Origin: Heliocidaris erythrogramma
Lineage: Eukaryota; Echinodermata; Echinoidea; Camarodonta; Echinometridae
NCBI GenBank assembly: GCA_025617745.1
Contig: CM046870.1
Span: 29,655,927-29,719,926 of the forward strand
Direction: 5' to 3'
Length of the DNA stretch: 64,000 nt
The position numbers and the translations under genes are program-made. This document shows positions 28,101 through 38,900 of this stretch, piece after piece; positions within the stretch are counted from its first letter, which is position 1, and every line of letters begins with the position of its first letter. Under the pieces are notes generated by a model. It had not been told where the DNA came from. It made no database searches and was given only the letters and a program-made list of their open reading frames with translations.

Positions 28101-30463
28101 TGTGAATCAGTTCCTAATGCCTTCTTTCCGTCTCGCACTGATTTCCCCATGTTTCTGTAAGTTTGTAATTTTACTTAACCCTCCCCATTCTCTCTCTCTA
28201 GCTATTTCTACCTCCCGCCCCTTGAAATTCTATTTGCCTTCTCCCCATACTCAAGATAGTCTTAAACAAAACTTTTTTTTCAGAAAGAAATCCCTTTCCT
28301 TGTCTCCCACTATGCAGGTGAAAGCAAGATGCAAGGTATATGAGATCTGTGATCAAGCTGTTCTTATCTCAGGAGGCTTGAATCGACAGACTAGTCTGCA
28401 GTCATCGGCAGACAATGTCAGGGATATGTATTCTATGCTCAGGAAAAATGGATTCAGAAGACCCAACATCAAAACATTTTTTGCTGATACCAGCACTGTA
28501 TTAGGTATGCAACTTCATATGCACTTGCTCTTTTAATCGTTTTATGGACGTTTTTTTTCCCTCCCCCTCCCATTTATCAGTTTGTTATTGCTTCTCCTTT
28601 TCTTATTTTTCATCTGTTAATTGTTTAAGATTTGTTTACTTTCTTCTGCTACTGCTTTTACATGCTATTTTGTACTGTCTGTATTTCCATATTGTTGAAA
28701 GCAACACACAAGAAAATTTAAGCTAAAACTTTTTATAAACTCTCATATGTCATAAATCTTTACATGAAACACTTTTACACAAAACCTTTTAAGATGGAAA
28801 GAGATAAGAGGTAACTAGATTGTTCTGGATATGAGATATGTTAATCAAAGGAACTCTTTGTTATTTCTTTTAATTCCTTGCGTCAGATTGGTCCAATATC
28901 ACCCCACCCCATTCTCAAGTGTCCAAGCAACACTTCTGCTTGCAACTGTCTGTTTTACAGACTAGATTTGTCATTTAGATAAGTTAATCCATGCAAATCA
29001 GTGGCTATTTTTTTCCTGTGATTTTCTTCTACCTTCAGAAGACATAGATGAAGAGGGATCGAGACACACCTACCCAGCTACTCACAAAACGGCTATTCAG
29101 AGCCACCTAACTACACTATGTAGCACACCATACTGCGTACAGAGCCTTGTCATCTATCTGAATAGTCCCACCCTAGCAGATGGGACGATGCTATTATGGG
29201 ACACCAACCAGGATGGCATTGTGAGTATTGAAATCTTTGGAACAATGCGATATTTTTACATAAAGAATATTTGCTTTAAACTCGCAATATTGAGTGAATT
29301 CGGGCCATTGAATCAGAAACAGATATTTCAGTCCTCTTAATTTCTTCATGCTTAAGGTCACCATGTATGACAGTGTGCTATAAATGTTATGAAATTTAAT
29401 AGGATATAATTCTGGAGAACAAATATTTTTTGCTGTTGGATGTTGTTTTAAATTTCAGGTTCGGGAAACAAGATGTAAAAAAAGTTTGCATGGCATCAAT
29501 AATTGATTTGTAGATACAACAAATATCTTCAATATTACAGGCAGATAATTGTAGTTAAGTGGACATACTTCTGCTTACATATTGATAGACATTTTTTTTT
29601 CATTGTCCCAGCTTGTTCCATCAGTTGGGTAATATTTTTTTTTTCCTTCTTTATCTAAATTTCACCTTTCAAATGTGTTCCCTTGCTTCAATGTTATTAT
29701 TTACTATATTACTTTTGTTTCTTGATGTTTTCATTTTCATGTATGATGTGTAATTTTTTTACAAACGTCGTAAAAACAAACATCAGCTTTTCAGCTGCAA
29801 GTCTTGTTGTTATTTAAAAAACCATCACAATTCAATGCAAGTCAATATTCTTCTTTCTGCTGGTAACAAATACAATTTAAAAAATTAAATATTACAGTTA
29901 TGGATCAATAAATCTACATTATGTATTGAACCAACAGGCAGGTGTTGACGAGCAGTACACGGTATCTGAATTCTTAGAGGACATCTCTGACTGCAGTGCA
30001 CGACACATCTACATCATCGCTGACCAGAGCTTCTCGGGGAGGCTAGTAGATGCTCTTCAACTAACATCTGACACTCCCCGCCATGAGAATGTTGTGGTAT
30101 TCACGAGTGGAGGGAGTCTGGAGTACTCTTGGAATAGCGAGCTGACGAATCGATGGATGAATTCCAATCACACAACTTTGTGCGTTGATGAAATTCACCA
30201 GGTGAGAAATTGACCTTGATTTTTTCTGTCCTGCAAAATTAAACATTAACATATTGTCTGTTTGGAACCAGAAGGGCATTCATTTGTACAGAGTCAGTCA
30301 TATATATATCAGTCCTGAATATTAAAATCATCTTTCTCACAGCCATGTCTCAAAATTTTGCTCTTTGGGGGCATGAAGAAAAGCCAGTGTCCAAGAAACT
30401 CCATTGAGGCGGCATAGAAAATCTATTACTATTTGTTACACGCTGAATTATGTAGCAGTAGTG

Positions 30464-30518
<55 letters not shown>

Positions 30519-30844
30519 CGGTAGCAGTAGCAGTAGTAGTACATGTAGGAGGAGGAGTAGTGTTGTTTTTGTGTGTTACATTGTTAATAACCCGGAATAA
30601 TGGTTGATTTTCTCTATTTTAATTGGTCCTCTTTCTACAGGGTTATGAAGACACTCTTTCCTCAACGCCCCTCCTCTACGAAAGTTCTCCAAATGCTGCT
30701 AACACAACGCTGTTCGGAGCGCCTTGTGACATGCTTCCCTTTCTCACCCCCCATGAACTTCGCGTCACGTACATGGGATGTCAAAACCTTCCCATGACCC
30801 TTTGGTGGTTCCGCTTCCAGTCCACACGATCGACGCATCGATAG
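9711..30844 (+). CDS. Secreted legumain/caspase-fold pseudoprotease-like protein (7 coding exons, 525 aa), unnamed family
   Basis: Coding exons are 9711-10185, 22511-22632, 27667-27810, 28318-28504, 29039-29220, 29938-30201 and 30641-30844. All have AG/GT borders and phases that join without a stop (1578 nt with stop). Residues about 12-32 are hydrophobic, like a signal peptide. Residues 159-247 are Cys-rich with a basic RSGRRR run (179-184), a possible furin-type site. From about 260 the order resembles peptidase family C13/clan CD: strand AVLIS plus a D-N-V-x-x-M-Y helix (261-288), strand SLVIYLN (345-351), then IYIIADQSFSG (394-404), then NVVVFTSG and an E-Y-S motif. The family's His-Gly after the second strand is absent (NSP at 351-353), and the Cys of E-A-C-E-S-G or D-x-C-x-S-G is Ser401. 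Three N-glycosylation sequons (N227 and the NHT and NTT sites) fit secretion. A catalytically dead, secreted or lumenal protein is my inference; the exact family is not recognised. A 5' non-coding exon is possible but not visible. Confidence 0.8.
19185..19323. mobile_element. Miniature inverted-repeat element, reverse-orientation copy
   Basis: Ends ggggggcatttcatcaagtg and acttgatga-like/ttttatgaaacagggccc, with core 'gctctcagccaatcaggtgcaatgatttc' cut into the same order as other copies. Inserted in intron 1 of gene 1. Confidence 0.8.
19685..19816. repeat. Foldback (hairpin) element, 132 bp
   Basis: The left half cgtggagaaggcttacggtt...ggactattgagta is the inverse of the right half tactcaatagtcc...cgtaagccttctccacg, with a 3-5 bp offset in one arm and a short loop that is itself palindromic (agaagaatagtcttctt). 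Confidence 0.9.
22511..22632 (+). CDS. Gene 1 coding exon 2 (residues 159-199), isolated between two long introns
   Basis: This 122-nt open segment lies between AAACTAG and GAG|GTTTGT. The acceptor phase (2 nt completing the G left by exon 1) and the phase-0 exit both match the neighbours. It encodes a Cys/Arg-rich stretch, GECLQLAEKQRC followed by RSGRRRCDINF. No other open segment with matching phases was seen in introns 1 and 2. It is short and isolated, so it is less certain than exons 3-7. Confidence 0.65.
24414..24710. repeat. Degenerate tandem repeat, about 80-bp unit
   Basis: The pattern 'ggt(a/g)tgat...ggagt..taa..agta.a' then 'ttttcaggtatagattcaaagg.tcccgc' recurs about four times, starting near 24415, 24500, 24580 and 24661. 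Confidence 0.7.
25909..25956. repeat. Short hairpin in intron 2 of gene 1
   Basis: AGATCAAAGAG and CTCTTTGATCT form an 11-bp perfect outer stem and CCGCC/GGCGG an inner stem. It is unusually GC-rich for the surrounding intron. Confidence 0.7.
27667..27810 (+). CDS. Gene 1 coding exon 3 (residues 200-247)
   Basis: The exon follows a pyrimidine-rich tract ending TCGTACAG and closes at TTGAAG|GTAAAA; phase 0 at both ends. It encodes four cysteines (C207, C218, C232, C241) and an N-Y-S sequon at 227. Cysteine spacing suggests a small disulfide-bonded linker before the protease-like fold. Confidence 0.8.
28318..28504 (+). CDS. Gene 1 coding exon 4 (residues 248-309), first half of protease-like fold
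   Basis: Acceptor ACTATGCAG, donor TTAG|GTATGC, exit phase 1. The sequence AVLISGG followed by a D-N-V-R-D-M-Y-S-M-L helix, NGF and IKTFFAD corresponds in order and spacing to the first strand, helix and second strand of legumain-type peptidases. This is the strongest family signal in the gene. Confidence 0.85.
29039..29220 (+). CDS. Gene 1 coding exon 5 (residues 310-370), region of the lost catalytic His
   Basis: Acceptor CTACCTTCAG, donor GGCATT|GTGAGT. After the strand SLVIYLN, where clan CD peptidases carry His-Gly, the sequence reads NSPTLADGTMLLWD, with no histidine at that position. Two cysteines (337, 342) flank TPY and may form a disulfide. Confidence 0.85.
29938..30201 (+). CDS. 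Gene 1 coding exon 6 (residues 371-458), region of the lost catalytic Cys
   Basis: Acceptor GAACCAACAG, donor CACCAG|GTGAGA, phase 0 both sides. IYIIADQSFSG (394-404) aligns with the nucleophile strand of clan CD, with Ser401 where Cys is expected. It is followed by NVVVFTSG and LEYSW, like the next strand of legumains. It also carries an NHT glycosylation sequon. Confidence 0.87.
30460..30545. repeat. (GTA/TAG)n microsatellite
   Basis: About 80 bp of nearly pure AGT units between exons 6 and 7 of gene 1; the last part varies to GGT and GCA. Confidence 0.95.
30641..30844 (+). CDS. Gene 1 terminal coding exon 7 (residues 459-525)
   Basis: A strong pyrimidine tract and TCTACAG precede GGTTATGAAG, and the frame ends at TAG 30842-30844. 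It encodes an NTT sequon, two cysteines and a C-terminal MTLWWFRFQSTRS. There is no transmembrane segment or obvious GPI signal, so the product is most simply soluble. Confidence 0.83.
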   Translation, partial: GYEDTLSSTPLLYESSPNAANTTLFGAPCDMLPFLTPHELRVTYMGCQNLPMTLWWFRFQSTRSTHR

Positions 30845-31398
30845 CAAGAAGAAAGGAACATTATTTATGAGGACTTTTGATCAGAACTTTTATTGAAAAT
30901 TGTTTTCATTTCCAGTTTGCTTTTTAAAAGTGAACAGATTTTTTTTAATACAGAGCTTTCTTCTGATAAGCTTTCTAAAAGTTTACACAATCGAGTGCTG
31001 AGTGAGGTAACTTGGTTGGAATTGTATCAGTTCTGACTCAAGGTGGCGCTGTTCAAATAGTTGATTTGAAGGAGCAATTTACTTTTTGTAATGTTTGTGA
31101 GTGTTCCCTAGGAGAAGAATCACAATATTGAATGTGTTAACTTCTCTTTCATAACATGCTAGTTAAATTTGAGGAATAATTTCCTGTATGTTTTTTGAAG
31201 ATAACATATGAAAGTCCATGTTACTTTTAGTACATATATGTTGGGTATCTTTCTGTGATTGTCTTTGATGTTCAAAATCACTGGATTGATTAGTGGTTTT
31301 ACATTCAAAATTCAGTTCTTCAATTTTTTTTCAAAAATTTAACAGTCATGAAAGAAACCATCAGTTTATCTGTCTTGTTGGTTGGTTATCCATAGTGA

Positions 31399-31462
31399 GA
31401 TAATAATAATAATAGCTGGCATTTATAAAGCGCCTTTCCCAAACTGGCCCAAAGCGCTAGAT
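31399..31462. repeat. Interspersed repeat fragment 'gcatttataaagcgcc'
   Basis: (AAT)n followed by agctggcatttataaagcgcc and aaagcgctaga. A longer relative starts at about 54880 (gcatttatatggcgcttt). Confidence 0.6.
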
Positions 31463-32975
31463 ATATATCAAGATACAAGCTCTTTAATTGTAAGAGCAGT
31501 AATTCATTTGGCTGGGTGGTTGAAAATCATTTCATTCCTTTCATTTTTCATGAAGTGACATTTTCAAAAGTTTTTGTGTTTTTTTTTTTTTACATAAGTG
31601 TCTCTATGACCTGCTACAATATCAGACTTTGTTAAGCAAATGTTGCACATTTGGATGCATTCCTGTTACAACTTGAATTAATCAGTTAACATATTTTTAT
31701 TGTTTTGGTGTCCTCTTCTTAAAAAAGTGTTTTCTTTTTCCTCAAAGTTATCGTCATTTAGGTTTGTTTAGTTTTATTTGTTCCCTATTTGAGTTGCATG
31801 GTTTATGCAAAACACAAATTCTTTCAATTACATTTTCATATCATGAAAGCGACTTTCAATATTTTTTCTTGCCATTGAAGGCAGTCGTTTTACTTGACAT
31901 TTGAGCATGTTATGATTCAAATTGACATTTTTACCCTTATTTTTTCCATCGAATCTTTTGCAAGAGTGGTCTTGTATGTTGAGGCAATGCCTGTTTGTAG
32001 ATAAGCATATTTATCAGTGTAAATGTATAAAATAAACAACAAATTATGAGAGCAAAGATTATAAAAATATGTTGTGATTAGATATTTTTCAATACATGTA
32101 CTTGACAAAGGTGTATTTTTAATGTAGACGAAGTGGAAGAAGTACTTTTGTTTTATTGAAAAAGTTGACTGCACCTGCGCTTGACTTTAAGTTACTTGTA
32201 AATGAGGATTTGGGAAGTAAAATAAATAGAAAGCAACCCCTAATATTTACTTATTTGTTTTTTAATTTACTTTTTTGAGGGTCAATTTTGGGCTGTCAGT
32301 AGGAATTTCAAGTTGATTCAGTCTCATGTTACAGATTTATTTTTTCTAACATCTTGAATTAATTATCCTTTTTTATCCAGTCTTTTGTCGGATATTTTAG
32401 ATATGGTAATTTCTGAGACATTAAGAATACGTCAAGTATGTATTGATCAATACTGATCAGCCTCAACACACTTTCAGTTTACTCGTTTAAAGTTTAAATG
32501 AGTCTTTTGGGGTTGGAAAGTAAGCTTTATTTGTAAAACTTTTGAGTTTAGAAAGTCATTTCCTCTTTTGTAGTTTGAAACCTTTGAAATTATAGCTTAC
32601 AATATTTTTCAGTTCAGTTCATGCTGATATTGTCTCTTTCTCTCTCTCTCTCTTTCTCTGTCCTACTTTTGCTTCTCATGTGTCACTCAGTGTCTGCTCT
32701 CCCAATTCCCCTTACCCCTTAACTTATAACTAATACCTTACGATCATACTTTCATTATTACCGAATTAGTTCCCAAATTTGCTGGATGTTCATACATGTA
32801 TATTTTATAACTTTCCAATTGTTCCAGGTTCATAAAATGGCATCACATTGGATGCCGAATTTCTTTCTTGGATTTGTTTTTGGTGAAAATGATTTGCCAT
32901 GCTCAAGAAAGATTATGTTCTTTTACTTTTTATGAATGTATATATTTATATATATATTAGCTCAGGATACATGGT

Positions 32976-32981
32976 AATAAA
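32976..32981 (+). promoter_or_regulatory. Candidate poly(A) signal of gene 1
   Basis: AATAAA with a GT-rich element about 30 bases downstream. Other AATAAA matches occur earlier in the 3' region (for example near 32220), so shorter transcripts are possible. Confidence 0.4.
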
Positions 32982-32995
32982 ACCTGCAAAAAGAG

Positions 32996-35856
32996 CATTG
33001 ATAATGGTGTTTGTTTTATTCCTTTAGTTCAGAATTTTCAGATTAAATTCATTTGGGAATGGATACTCGGATTTTTTTTTTAATATAGTATTTTTTGTTT
33101 ATTTTTTATTATTGATTCGAAATGTTTTGGGTAGTGTGGCTAAGAATTTCAGCTCTATATCCAAAGTTTGTTCACCCTTGGAATATTAATTGGATTATGG
33201 GAAAACAAAGTCTCATTACCTGGATGTGTTGATAGATAACATCAAATGACCTTGGGACCATGAAAATTACCTTGTTATATATTAGGGATCTCTTTATGTC
33301 AGGATAAATAAACAAAAGAGCATGAAGACCTGGGACCAGCAAAATTACCTTGTAAAATCAGGAATCTCGTTATATCGGAGCTCTTTATAGTGCGTTTTCC
33401 AATGTATACGAAGAAATTACCAAATAATTATGGTCATTCATTGTTGACTGAACAAATGCACAAAGAACAACACTTTTCCACCAATTCTATAATTTTGACC
33501 ACCATCATGGTTTATTTTCAATGTGTGACATCACACACAATATACCAACAACAAAAAAACAACATTCCATTGTCAAATTAGCTAACTGTGTATATATCTA
33601 CACTACCAGCTGCTTTTACAACCATTATGACGGCTATGATGACGCCATCTTTTACATCTAAAATAAGATGGGAAAGTTTGTTTTTTTACAGAAACCTAGG
33701 TATCTACAATTAATGCCCTATGTGTTGAATAAACGCTACATAATAGAGAAAAATCACAGGAATATTGGGGAAGGCAGGACAAAAGCTGAAAATCCTACTG
33801 AGGAAATACATCCCCAATTCAAATTCATCATCACTTATGAGAAAATACATATATATTACTTTTCACACATAACTTTCCATAATAGTAACAAATCATTGAT
33901 AGTATAACATACACAAAACATTGATATCAACCATTGTTATAATGGAAGGAATAATTTTCTTGGCCTTCAAACTAATGTTATGGACCCTACATTCCTCTTT
34001 TCTGAAAGCTTCTGCGTAAACGGATAAAATATATACTGGGTACTGTTTCCCTAGTTTTGCTGAGTAAGATTGCGAGATATCAAGTTCTGGAGAGCAATAC
34101 CTGTTTGTGGGTACTATAACCTATCGACATGTACATTGATTTATAAGATTGAGAGCCACAGTAGCATTTACTTAAAAGTAAATGGCATAAAAGGAAATCA
34201 AATCTCACAATAAAATAATACCAAACACTTTTTGTATCCAGTGACGGTACATTAAATAGGATTTTTAAACAAATGTTTTGTTACGCATCACTGTGTTACA
34301 TATTCTATTATCCCATGTTGATGTACAAGGTCCCTGACATTCCTGTCCTTACCCACCCCAACAGCTACCCCCCCCCCCCCCAACACACACACTCAACTAT
34401 AAATTAACAATTTTATTATACACTGCATTCATAGTTTTTCATTTGTAAATTTGAAAATGATAATTACAAACCACAGAATAATAATGATGTTGGAATTTGT
34501 AATTAATTCTCACAAATATATCATACAGATATGATATTTAAATGTATGTTGTGGCATTAAATGATAACTGGAAAGATTAAAGAAATAAACATACAGAAAG
34601 TTGAAACAAACCTTGCAAGTCTACAGATAAACTCAGATACTCCCATAGTACAGGCATTGATAGCAAAGCTTGATAATACTAATATGAACCGAATTTTTAA
34701 GTTAAGTTATTCACTACAACACCCTGTGATTCCTATTCAGTCATCCAAGAAGAAAGGGAAAAAAAATCAACATTCATGAGAGATTCTCCACATCTATGAA
34801 GCACACAAAACCTGAACATGACTAAGCGATCAAATATGTAACAATCAACAATTAATAAGACATGGTTTAATTTTTTTTTAATATATTATTTCAGGTTGAT
34901 TAAATTTGTTTTTAACCCAAAAATGTACATTTTATGGTACATATCGATCAGGTATCCAACAGGTCATAGTGTTGCGGACAATCTGTCCCCAACCATCAGC
35001 CATTATTTGATAAGCTTCTTGCTGAGGGCACATCAATTTGCCTTCGACTATAATGCATAACCTAGTACTAAATTTGTCAAATTTTCTTTTTCAAAGTCAC
35101 TGTGCGTTGTTTGACTAAACCCTAAATCTCATTCATATCTTGAGGATTCATGCATCATATAATTTTGCACTTATTCATGTAATAACGCTCATCTGAAATT
35201 CTATTACTGTAAAAGTTGAAATTTTCACACGATTAATTTTTCGCGCTCAGCCGAGTAAGGTGAATTTCACATGTTTTTGATTTCGCCGACGCGCTAGGCT
35301 CATGCGCTAAAGAATACATAAACAAAAATATTTCCTTTTTTTTTATTTTTCGCGAAAGTACATCAACATGCAAGTCTTGCTATTCCCATCCTGAAAGCCC
35401 ATGTGTTACAATATCTCTTTGCGGAACATGTTAGATAACTTACAAAACATCTTCATACACCTCTACATCACTTGGAGCTAAAACTCCAAATAAACAGCAC
35501 GAGCAAAGAAGAAACATCACACTCCTAGCAATAACACTTCTAAAGGCATGTTCGCATATGCCGTGATAAGCTGTGGAGGGGGGGGGTTTAAAGTGTGCTG
35601 CGCTTTACATTTGCGTATCTCATCACACGCAGAAAAGGGAGTAGACGTAGGACTTTTGTTGCGCGCAGCTCCTTTTTTTTCATCCCCACTTGCTATTCAC
35701 TTGCACATTTTTTTTAAACGTGAGAATTTACTGCAGCACATGTGATCTAGCCTTTATGAAAGAAAGGTTCAAAATTAACCTTAAACCTTAATTAACCTAA
35801 AATTAACAAAGCAGTTCATATCTTGAATACCAATTTAAATTTCTGAGTGATCTCTT
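32996..35856 (-). other. ABCB6 3' side and intergenic space
   Basis: AT-rich, with no recognised coding sequence; the short open frames here are not supported by family features or splice context. A C/CA tract lies at 34370-34392. On the - strand an AATAAA at 33511-33516 followed by a TGATGGTGG stretch is one candidate end of the ABCB6 transcript; others exist nearer the stop. Confidence 0.35.
33511..33516 (-). promoter_or_regulatory. Candidate poly(A) signal of ABCB6
   Basis: AATAAA on the - strand with GT-rich sequence just downstream. It would give a roughly 2.3-kb 3' UTR. A signal at about 34412 is an alternative. Confidence 0.25.
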
Positions 35857-35974
35857 CTACTTTGTCTCATCCAGACTCTCGCTGCTCCTTTTAGCTCCCT
35901 CTTCTTCCTCTGTCTGAAGTTGCTGCTGCCACATGTCAGCGTAGATGCCATCCAAACCCAACAGCTCTTCATGC
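35857..35974 (-). CDS. ABCB6: ABCB6 terminal coding exon 20 (residues 793-831)
   Basis: The exon runs from TATGACAG|GCATGA to TAG at 35857-35859. It reads [20 protein letters not shown] followed by an acidic tail [17 protein letters not shown]. The 3' UTR lies to the left. Confidence 0.95.
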
Positions 35975-38900
35975 CTGTCATATCAAAGATAAGCAGAAAA
36001 TCACAATTGTTGGTCAAATTTCTAAGCTTTCTGGTTTTCATTGCAGAAGAAGTAAGACACCACTGTTAAAGGTAAAGTTTTGTTCTGGTCATGAGATTGA
36101 ATTGTGAAAGAAACTGTCTCAAAGCCATTGGGTAAGGTTGATTATATAGCACATAAGAAATGGCGTGTGCTGTAAGGTTTTGGATTCACCAAAATGATAC
36201 AAAATTGACTTAATCCTGCTGAGAGTCACATGCACTGCGCACAGAAACGTGTACATGGGACTACACACAGATGTTCGGCCTGAACATTTCAGCCATTTCT
36301 TGTTATATTGTGCATGTGAGGTCATTAAATTGAAGAGCAATCATTTTCAGGGGACACAATTTTCGGTCAAATTTCAAAACATTTTTAGTTTCAATTGCAG
36401 AAGTAATCTGTTACCATTATGAAGTAACAGAAGACTTTGAATGCCTTTATCTCAAAGGGCATATCCATTAGCACCCTTCTGGCAGGCACATGTCAAAAGA
36501 TTTTTTTTTAATTCAATAGTGAAATGATACCCACCTTCCTTTTTCTACAATGATGCCATCCTGCAGCACCAGAATTTGATCAGCGTTAATGATGGTGGAT
36601 AGACGATGAGCTACTACGATGGTTGTCCTGCCTTGACAGATGTTTGCTAAAGATGCTTGGATGTTACGCTCCGTCTTCGTATCCAAAGCTGATGTGGCCT
36701 GAATGAGAGCACACAATTAGGATAATCAAAGGATGACATATCGATGCATCATCTCGCATTCAATAACTGAGGAACGTTACCTTATTATTGCCAAATCCTT
36801 TACCCTTTTGATATGATTTGATTAAGATATAAAAAAAAGCATTTCTATAGGGGCAGCCATCGACATCAAGCAACTCATTCATGATGACATCGCTCATGTA
36901 CATCCTGCGTTCACAAGTCCTGTTAATTGTAAAATGTTGATTTCCCATATACATATTTTCTTTGCATTGAGAAGTAAATTGTTAATGTCTGAACATGTTT
37001 TTATATATTTTTTCCTGTAATATTATATTATTTTGCATCATGCAGAGTAATAACATATTATTTTGCTGGGGGTAAGAATTGAACATTTCAGGGTCCTCTA
37101 TCCATGAGTCCCCATTAAAATTTTCAGATGGGGGGGGTTTCAGAGTTAGACTTTTTGTTGTGGGGCCGAACTGAACACTTTAGGGTCTCTATCAATGAGC
37201 CCCCGTTAAAAATTTTTGGATGGGGGGGTTCAGAGTTAGCGTTTGGAGGCCCATGTCCCGGGTGCCTGATGATGTTCAGCTCTGAATTTCAATAGTCAGA
37301 AGTATATTAAACCAATCATGTACTTACCTCATCAAGTAAAACAAAGTCAGGTGCTTTCAGTATGGTCCTAGCAATAGCTACACGTTGCTTCTCTCCTCCA
37401 CTCAGCTTCAATCCTCTCTCCCCTACCACAGTATCGTAACCTAACATAAACATCAAAGGAAAGATATGCGTTTTAGAGCAAGTGCACGGTAGCATGTATG
37501 TGTGAAGGAATTCTACAACACCGACACATGCTTGGAGCAACAAATGCTCCCCAGTCAATTTTGTACATTACCCAAATTAGAGCACCTTCTCCTCCTTTCA
37601 TCTGGTTTACTAGTCCTTTTCAGAACTTCACCTTTTCAAGAAAGATAGTCTGTACTCCTATTCTCTCTCTCTCTCGCTCTTTTATAGCTCTTCTTCTATC
37701 CTTGCTCCACTATCCTTCTCCAACCTACAGTCCTTTTCAGGATTTACACACATGGTAAACCATAAACCCAGAGCTGCCAACCTCTGGCCAAGCTTTTCCG
37801 TACACGACAAGCTGAAATAATCCGTAACTTTTTGCGAGTCACCAAATACCAATTTTTTAAAACTGTGACTGCCTGCCGCCAAGATTGTTAAAGTTAAATT
37901 TAATAATCCCTCTCACTTACTTCCTGGCTTGCATTGGGCAACCAAATTGTGTCTATTGCTCTGTTGGAAGTCAGACAGGCATGATAAATGGTGTGAGGTA
38001 ACGCCCTTCTGCCTCTAAGTAGACATTATCAACTAGTTAACTTACACTCACCTTCAGGGAAAGACTCGATGCGTGTATGTATGTCAGCTGCTCTCGCTGC
38101 TTCCTCCACCTCTTCTGTAGGACAATGTACTTTACCATAGCGGATGTTATACCTGCAGTGGGAGCAGCGAAACCAATTGCCATAATTTTATCAAGGTATT
38201 CACATTGGAGTCTTATTTTTTTTAACAGAGAAGATATTATGATATCCATCTTCATGAAATACATAATGACTTGATTCAATTAGTCAGAGATAGACTTGTA
38301 AGCTAGTAACCTGTGCGGGTGCATATAATCAAAACTGATTATTTCACACAACAGTTCAGCATCTCCTTTGGGTTCCAACAGAACTGCACTCTGGGCCCGT
38401 TTCATAAAACTTGTTATCAATACCGACTACCCCATTTCTATGACAAATCTTCTCTCAGCCAATCATATGCAAGGATTTCAGTAGCTTATAACGATTATTG
38501 TAACTTGTTATTGATAACAAATTTTATGAAACAGGCCCTGAAGAATATGACATTCACAAGTCAAAGTATCATGACAAGTCATGGGCAACAAATCCCCAAA
38601 ATATTTGATATAACAAGCAGAGGACTTTAACAAGAAAACAGACTCAACAAATAGCAAATGGTCATTTAATGGAGAAATAATACTTACCTGATATCATTAT
38701 TGAAGAGAACTGTGTCCTGAGGAACAACACCAATAACTTTCCTTAAAGAACTCTGGGCAACCTGAAGATATGAAATAAATATTTAATATGACACAAAGTC
38801 AGTGCAAAGCATAGCACATTTGGTATGAAAGATTCAAGTGGGCTTCATTTATTGAACATTCTAGAATATATTCATTTACACTTCAACCACAGGAGGATAT

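Larger units (their letters stand above)
30845..32995 (+). other. Probable 3' UTR of gene 1
   Basis: This AT-rich sequence follows the stop codon. An AATAAA at 32976-32981 followed by a GT-rich stretch (ggtgtttgttttatt) is the best-placed poly(A) signal I see. An interspersed 'ggcatttataaagcgcc' repeat fragment lies at 31399-31462 and a CT run at 32635-32655. The transcript end is inferred. Confidence 0.4.

Noticed and set aside
28042-28536. 164-codon + strand frame extending upstream of exon 4 of gene 1
   Set aside because: The upstream part is intronic (pyrimidine-rich, ends in a good acceptor at 28317); only 28318-28504 continues in phase with the neighbours.
30404-30607. Val-rich frame between gene 1 exons 6 and 7
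   Set aside because: Made by the GTA microsatellite; the exons on both sides splice cleanly over it.
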